Part shown: positions 59,241-64,000 of the stretch, piece by piece
Layout: the number at the start of each line of letters is the position of its first letter
How positions within the stretch are numbered: the first letter of the stretch is position 1
From: Ilumatobacter coccineus YM16-304
GTDB lineage: Bacteria; Actinomycetota; Acidimicrobiia; Acidimicrobiales; Ilumatobacteraceae
Direction of reading: 5' to 3'
NCBI RefSeq assembly: GCF_000348785.1
Contig: NC_020520.1
Span: 2,852,001-2,916,000 of the forward strand
DNA: 64,000 nt
The notes under the pieces: model-generated
Told to the model about the DNA's origin: nothing
What the model saw: only the letters and a program-made list of their open reading frames with translations
Databases searched by the model: none
Position numbers and translations under genes: made by a program

Positions 59241-61190
59241 GTGTCTTTGACCCCAGAACAGGATGCTCAAGCCGTCTCGCTGATTCGTGGAATCTCGATG
59301 GATGGCCCGCTCGCCGCCAACAGCGGCCACCAGGGCACGGGCATGGCGCTCGCTCCCCTGGCACACGTGCTCTACAGCCGGGTGATGAACCACGATCCGG
59401 CCGATCCGCAGTGGCCCGACCGCGACCGGTTCGTGCTCTCGGTCGGTCACGTGTCGATCATGCAGTACGCCGCCCTGTTCTTGTCGGGGTACGGACTCGA
59501 GATCGACGACCTGAAGAACTTCCGGCAGTGGGATTCGAAGACCCCCGGCCACCCCGAGGTCGGTCACACCGCCGGCGTCGAGGTCACGACCGGGCCGCTC
59601 GGCCAGGGGTTCGCCAACGCGGTCGGCATGGCCATCGCCGAGGCCAACCAGCGTGCTCGCTTCGGCAGCGACGTGTGCGACCACTACACGTACGCCATCG
59701 TCGGTGACGGTTGCCTCATGGAGGGCATCAGCCACGAGGCGGCCGACATGGCCGGCCACCTCGGCCTCGGGCACCTGATCTGCGTGTTCGACGACAACAA
59801 GATCACCATCGACGGCGCGACCGACATCACGACCGACGTCGACATGGCCGCCCGCTTCCGGGCGTACGGCTGGGACGTCGTCGAACTGGGTGACGTCGGC
59901 GACGAACTCGACACGCTCGAACAGGCCCTCGAAGCCGCCAAGACGACCGACAAGCCGTCGCTGTTGATCCTGCGCACCCACATCGGGCGCCCATCGCCCG
60001 ACTACGAAGACGACCACTCGGCGCACGGCAACCCGTTCTCGGCCGACGACGTCAGCCGCACCAAAGCCGTCATGGGCATTCCCGACGAACCGTTCTGGGC
60101 GCCCGACGAACTGGTGAGCGCCTACCGCTCCACGGTCGGCCAGAAGGGCGCCGATGCGCACGCCGCCTGGGCGGCTCGTGCGGAGGCGACCACCGCCTCC
60201 GCCGATTGGACCGCAGCGTTCGCCAGCACCGGCCTCGACGGCTGGGACAGCGACCTGCCCGTCTACGAGCAAGGTGACTCGGTCGCCACGCGCAAGGCCA
60301 TCCAGAAGGCGCTCGACGCCACCTATGCGAACCTTCCCGGTCTCGTGAGCGGTTCGGCCGACCTCAAGGGCAGCAACGGCGTCGCGCTCGGCGAGTCACA
60401 CCCGTTCACCGCCGACGCACCCGACGGCCGCTACATCCACTACGGCATCCGCGAGCACGCCATGGGCGCCGCCGCGGTCGGCATGGCTCTGCACGGCGGC
60501 GTCCTGCCGGTCACCGCCACGTTCTTCGTGTTCGCCGACTACATGCGACCCGCCATCCGGCTGGCATCGCTGTCGGGCGCCAAGGTCTGCTTCGTGTTCA
60601 CGCACGACTCGGTCGGCGTCGGTGAAGACGGTCCCACGCACCAACCGGTCGAGCAACTCGCCTCGCTGCGCTGCATGCCCGGCCTCCACGTCGTGCGCCC
60701 CGCCGACGGCAACGAGACCATCCAGGCCTGGGCCGACGTGGTGCGCCACGACGGCCCGTCCGCGTTGGTGCTGAGCCGCCAGAACATCCCGGTCACCACC
60801 GACGGTTCCGCCGTCGCCGCCGGCGCCGGCATCGTCCACGAACCCGACGACGACGCTCGGGTGATCCTGCTCGCCACCGGATCCGAGGTCGCCGTGTGCG
60901 TCGACGCCGCTGCCGAGTTGGCCGAAGCCGGTATCGCTGCACGCGTCGTGAGCATGCCGAGCTGGGATCGCTTCGCCGAGCAGGCCCCCGACGTGCGCGC
61001 CCAGATCCTGCCGGCCGGTGTGCCGGTGCTGTCGGTCGAGGCCGGCGTCACCTTCGGCTGGGCTGCCTACGCCGACGACTCGATCGGCATCGACCGGTTC
61101 GGTGCCAGCGCACCCGGATCCGTCGTCCTCGACAAGCTCGGCATCAACGTCGCACACGTCGTCGAGCGGGCCACCGCACTCGTCAACTGA
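59241..61190 (+). CDS. tkt: Transketolase
   Basis: A 649-residue thiamine diphosphate enzyme of the pentose phosphate and Calvin pathways. The N-terminal part has DGPLAANSGHQGTGMALAPL, the TPP motif GDGCLMEGISHEAADMAGHLGLG...DDN, and GQGFANAVGMA. The middle domain has HDSVGVGEDGPTHQPVEQL and the C-terminal domain SVEAGVTFGW. The GTG start at 59241 has TAGCTT 6 bases upstream. The transaldolase gene follows after 26 bases with a Shine-Dalgarno. Confidence 0.97.
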   Translation: MSLTPEQDAQAVSLIRGISMDGPLAANSGHQGTGMALAPLAHVLYSRVMNHDPADPQWPDRDRFVLSVGHVSIMQYAALFLSGYGLEIDDLKNFRQWDSKTPGHPEVGHTAGVEVTTGPLGQGFANAVGMAIAEANQRARFGSDVCDHYTYAIVGDGCLMEGISHEAADMAGHLGLGHLICVFDDNKITIDGATDITTDVDMAARFRAYGWDVVELGDVGDELDTLEQALEAAKTTDKPSLLILRTHIGRPSPDYEDDHSAHGNPFSADDVSRTKAVMGIPDEPFWAPDELVSAYRSTVGQKGADAHAAWAARAEATTASADWTAAFASTGLDGWDSDLPVYEQGDSVATRKAIQKALDATYANLPGLVSGSADLKGSNGVALGESHPFTADAPDGRYIHYGIREHAMGAAAVGMALHGGVLPVTATFFVFADYMRPAIRLASLSGAKVCFVFTHDSVGVGEDGPTHQPVEQLASLRCMPGLHVVRPADGNETIQAWADVVRHDGPSALVLSRQNIPVTTDGSAVAAGAGIVHEPDDDARVILLATGSEVAVCVDAAAELAEAGIAARVVSMPSWDRFAEQAPDVRAQILPAGVPVLSVEAGVTFGWAAYADDSIGIDRFGASAPGSVVLDKLGINVAHVVERATALVN

Positions 61191-61216
61191 ATCTCGAAAC
61201 GAACCTGGAGCACATC

Positions 61217-62326
61217 ATGAGCGAACGTCTCGTCGATCTCTACAACGAGCAGGGCCAGAGCGCCTGGCTCGACAACCTCAAGCGTGACTACATCACGTCC
61301 GGCAAACTCGTCGACATCCGTGACAGCGGCGTGCGCGGCCTCACCTCGAACCCGTCGATCTTCCAAAAGGCGATCCAAGGCTCGTCCGACTACGACGAGC
61401 AGTTCCGTGAGATCGCCGCCGACGGTGGTTCGACCATCGACGACTACTGGTCGCTCGTCATCCGTGACATCCACGGAGCCTGCGACGTGTTCTCGAAGGT
61501 GTACGACCACTCCGACGGCGTCGACGGCTACGTGAGCGTCGAAGTCGCTCCCGACCTCGCCCACGATGGTCCCGGCACCGAGGCTGCCGCCCGCGAACTG
61601 CACGAGCGGATCAACCGACGCAACCTGATGGTGAAGATTCCCGGCACCGAAGCCGGTCTCGCTCCGATCGAGCAGATGATCGCCGAAGGTCGCAGCATCA
61701 ACGTCACGCTGATCTTCTCGCTGCCGCGCTACGAGAAGGTCATCGAGGCCTACATCTCGGGGCTCGAGCAGTTCGCTACCGACCCCGACGCCGATCTGTC
61801 ACAGGTCGCCAGCGTCGCGTCGTTCTTCATCAGCCGCGTCGACGTCGAAGTCGACAAGCGGCTCGAAGCCAACGGTTCCGACGAAGCGCTGGCACTCCGC
61901 GGCAAGGCTGCCGTCGCTCAGGGTCAACTGGCCTACAAGTTGTTTCTCGACAAGTTCTCCGGCGAACGTTGGGAGAAGCTCGCGGCGCGTGGCGCCCGGG
62001 TGCAACGTCCGCTGTGGGCGTCGACCTCGACGAAGAACGACGCCTATCCCGACACGTTGTACGTCGACGAACTCATCGGCCCCGACACGGTCAACACGCT
62101 GCCCGACGCCACGCTCGATGCCTTCGCCGACCACGGCACGCTCGCTCGCACCGTCGACGCCGACTTCGCTGCGGCCGAAGCCATCTGGGCAGCGTTGCCG
62201 GGCGTCGGTGTCGACATGGACGACGTGGCCGATCAACTCGAACGCGAAGGCGTGTCGAGCTTCCAAGCGGCGTTCGACGAACTCATCGAAGCGCTCGAAG
62301 CCAAGGCCTCCGACTTCAAGAAGTAA
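61217..62326 (+). CDS. tal: Transaldolase
   Basis: A 369-residue TIM-barrel aldolase of the actinobacterial/cyanobacterial long type. The Schiff-base lysine is K140 in LMVKIPGTEAG; GLTSNPSIFQKAI and INVTLIFSLPRYEKVI are also conserved. It exchanges dihydroxyacetone units between sedoheptulose 7-phosphate and glyceraldehyde 3-phosphate. CTGGAG lies 8 bases before the ATG. It is co-transcribed with tkt and convergent with the molybdoenzyme gene. Confidence 0.96.
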   Translation: MSERLVDLYNEQGQSAWLDNLKRDYITSGKLVDIRDSGVRGLTSNPSIFQKAIQGSSDYDEQFREIAADGGSTIDDYWSLVIRDIHGACDVFSKVYDHSDGVDGYVSVEVAPDLAHDGPGTEAAARELHERINRRNLMVKIPGTEAGLAPIEQMIAEGRSINVTLIFSLPRYEKVIEAYISGLEQFATDPDADLSQVASVASFFISRVDVEVDKRLEANGSDEALALRGKAAVAQGQLAYKLFLDKFSGERWEKLAARGARVQRPLWASTSTKNDAYPDTLYVDELIGPDTVNTLPDATLDAFADHGTLARTVDADFAAAEAIWAALPGVGVDMDDVADQLEREGVSSFQAAFDELIEALEAKASDFKK

Positions 62327-62397
62327 GGCTCGCCGCTCGGCGGTCTGTACACAGCGGTCCAGCGCCCCGCTGCTCGTCTCGAGACCCTCGGCTTGTC

Positions 62398-63981
62398 TCA
62401 GGACGTCTCGACGACGATGCGGTGGTAGCCCTGTGCGCCATCGGGGGCGACGGCCTTGGGCTCCATCGGCTGGGGCTCGCCATCGCCATCGATGGCTCGC
62501 ACTTCGATCGCGTGCCGGCCGGCGGCCACGGTGCTGGTGTCCCAGTCGTAGACCCACTGCACCCACGTGTCGGCGCTCGGCACCGTCCCCATCTCGGCGT
62601 CGAGCCACTCACCGTCATCGACACGGATCTGCACACCCGACACCCCACGGTGCACCGCCCAGGCCACGCCGCCGATCGGTACCACGCCCGAGGCATCACG
62701 ACCGCTGCGCGGCGTGTCGATGCGGGCCATCGTCTTGACCGGACCGAGCTTCGACCAGCCGCGCGGGATCCAGTAGGCGTCGAAGTCCTCCCAGCGCGTG
62801 AGGCGGATGTCGGTGACCCACTTCGTGGCCGACACGTAGCCGAACAGGCCGGGCACCACAATGCGCACGGGGAAGCCATGCTGTGCCGGCAGCGGCTTGC
62901 CGTTCATGCCGAATGCGAGCATCGCGTCGCGGCCGTCCATGATCGCCTCGATCGGCGACCCGCAGGTCCAGCCGTCGATCGATCGGCTGACGAGCTGCTC
63001 GGCGCCTTCCTGGAGGCCCGCTTCCTCGAGGATGGGCTTGAGCAGCACCCCTTGCCACAACGCGTTGCCGACGAGATCGCCGCCCACCGGGTTCGACACA
63101 CACGACAGGGTGATGTGTCGTTCGACCTGATCACGTTCGAGCAGATCGGCATAGGTGAGTTCGACCTCGTTGTCGACGAGGCCCGAGATGCTGAGCTTCC
63201 AGGTGTCACGAGCCACCTGGGGAACGACCAACGCTGTGTCGATCCGGTAGAAGTCGTCGTTCGGCACGACGAACGACTCGATGCCGTCGACGCCGAGTTC
63301 GGCGCCGGCGATCGACGGAGCACGGTCGATGACCACGTCGGCGGCGTCGACGAGCACGTCGCCGGCCTCGGTCGCCGATGTGCCGGCGCTGGCTTGGCCG
63401 GGGAGCACGAAGTCGGTGTCGACCTCGAAGCGTTGCTGCAGCACGCGTCCGATACCGCCCGTCACGGCCGCAGCCGATCCGATCGTGACCGCGCCCATCA
63501 TGAACTGGCGCCGGTCGGGTCCCATCACGACCGGTCGCCCGGTGTCGTCGTCGACAGGACCCGGGCGAGGTGACAGCCACCAGAGCACCCCGAGCGACAC
63601 GGCGGTGCCGACGATGGTGGGCATGAACTTGCCGAGCGTCGGCTCGGGCCGGAGCCACACGGCCCACGCGCCCATCACGCCGACCGCACCCGTGAGTGCG
63701 TAGGCGAAGGCCCGTTCCCCACGAACAGCGAGCACGCCGATGATCGCGCCGAGACCGAGTACCACGATCAACGCGCCGGCGACGAGAACGGCCTTGTCGT
63801 TGGTGCCGAACTGCTCGATCGCCCAGTCCTTCAACCACTTCGGGGTGATGTCGATGAACTCCTGCCCCACCGGCACGACGGGCGACGACGAGCCCCGAAT
63901 CAGTCCGACGATCAGCTCGGCGACGGCAAGTCCGGCGGCCGTCGCCAGCAAGCCGAGTCCGAGCCCGCGCCAGAGCGACAC
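62398..63981 (-). CDS. Membrane-anchored sulfite-oxidase-family molybdopterin oxidoreductase (5' end may extend beyond window)
   Basis: A 527-residue protein as read from the GTG at 63981; the frame stays open to the window edge, so the start is uncertain. Four hydrophobic segments (about 4-28, 62-85, 92-112, 117-138) are followed by a Tat-like RRQFMMGAVTIGSAAAV stretch near 160. The catalytic domain has the molybdenum-binding cysteine in LSCVSNPVGG, then NALWQGV and GFPVRIVVPGLFGYVSATKWV. A C-terminal immunoglobulin-like dimer domain follows (VSGVQIRVDDGEW). Sulfite or another S/N-oxide is the likely substrate. Confidence 0.88.
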   Translation of the reverse strand: MSLWRGLGLGLLATAAGLAVAELIVGLIRGSSSPVVPVGQEFIDITPKWLKDWAIEQFGTNDKAVLVAGALIVVLGLGAIIGVLAVRGERAFAYALTGAVGVMGAWAVWLRPEPTLGKFMPTIVGTAVSLGVLWWLSPRPGPVDDDTGRPVVMGPDRRQFMMGAVTIGSAAAVTGGIGRVLQQRFEVDTDFVLPGQASAGTSATEAGDVLVDAADVVIDRAPSIAGAELGVDGIESFVVPNDDFYRIDTALVVPQVARDTWKLSISGLVDNEVELTYADLLERDQVERHITLSCVSNPVGGDLVGNALWQGVLLKPILEEAGLQEGAEQLVSRSIDGWTCGSPIEAIMDGRDAMLAFGMNGKPLPAQHGFPVRIVVPGLFGYVSATKWVTDIRLTRWEDFDAYWIPRGWSKLGPVKTMARIDTPRSGRDASGVVPIGGVAWAVHRGVSGVQIRVDDGEWLDAEMGTVPSADTWVQWVYDWDTSTVAAGRHAIEVRAIDGDGEPQPMEPKAVAPDGAQGYHRIVVETS

Positions 63982-64000
63982 TCGCTCGGTCGACGACCCA

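Noticed and set aside
1-64000. tRNA, rRNA, CRISPR, insertion sequences and prophage genes
   Set aside because: Intergenic spaces are short; no cloverleaf, repeat-spacer or transposase signals were seen on either strand.

Overview
The window looks like a chromosomal segment of a high-GC actinobacterium, most likely class Acidimicrobiia (Ilumatobacter-like). The sequence shows a complete Pup-proteasome gene set (arc/mpa, dop, pup, prcB, prcA, pafA), a WhiB protein, a GarA-type FHA protein inside a gcvH-garA-ftsR-BFN-MerR cluster with the same order as mycobacteria, a helY-tatC-tatB block and a nickel superoxide dismutase. The class-level placement is inference from gene content. There are no rRNA or tRNA genes, no insertion sequences, no CRISPR array and no prophage. 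Coding density is very high and no gene-free stretch exceeds 300 bases.

Layout. 1-2.6 kb: polyamine genes (a carboxynorspermidine-synthase-like dehydrogenase cut by the window edge, and arginine decarboxylase), facing an ArsR regulator and an SRAP (YedK/HMCES) gene. 4.0-12.8 kb: HIT protein, phosphatidylglycerophosphate-synthase family enzyme, then gcvH, a zinc-ribbon FHA protein, two MerR-type regulators around a bifunctional-nuclease-family gene, gcvT, a phasin/histone-tail-like gene, and gcvP behind a tandem glycine riboswitch. 13-26.7 kb: flavin monooxygenase, family 2 glycosidase, acyl-CoA ligase, a secreted M23 peptidase with five peptidoglycan-binding repeats, aldolase, whiB, a damaged VapBC-like pair, ribokinase, gamma carbonic anhydrase, an RG-rich hypothetical protein and a crotonase. 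26.7-36.2 kb: small hypothetical genes, a double-length ThyX-like protein, helY, tatC, tatB, a phosphodiesterase and signal peptidase I. 36.2-45.2 kb: the Pup-proteasome locus, interrupted by an amidohydrolase and a saccharopine-dehydrogenase-like gene. 45.4-49.5 kb: ferredoxin, TetR, and a trmI-ttuA-ttuB tRNA modification set with small basic or membrane proteins. 49.5-64 kb: LON-domain protein, two tandem PBP4-type carboxypeptidases coupled to an ADP-forming acyl-CoA synthetase, TetR, sodN/sodX, a TlpA/CcdA-like pair, transketolase, transaldolase and a membrane-anchored molybdopterin oxidoreductase.

How the genes fit together. The glycine cleavage genes T, H and P lie within 8 kb, and GarA-type proteins are known metabolic switches. 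Pup ligase, Dop, Pup, the 20S subunits and the ATPase form a full degradation pathway. About 2 kb beyond the ATPase gene is a second ubiquitin-fold system, TtuB/TtuA, which in Thermus sulfurates tRNA position 54 and works together with the m1A58 methyltransferase TrmI. All three genes are present here as neighbours. SodX is expected to mature SodN.

A window-wide regulatory theme is visible. More than twenty start codons on both strands are preceded, after only 6-9 bases, by a TAnnnT-like box with no Shine-Dalgarno sequence. This is the expected pattern of leaderless transcription.
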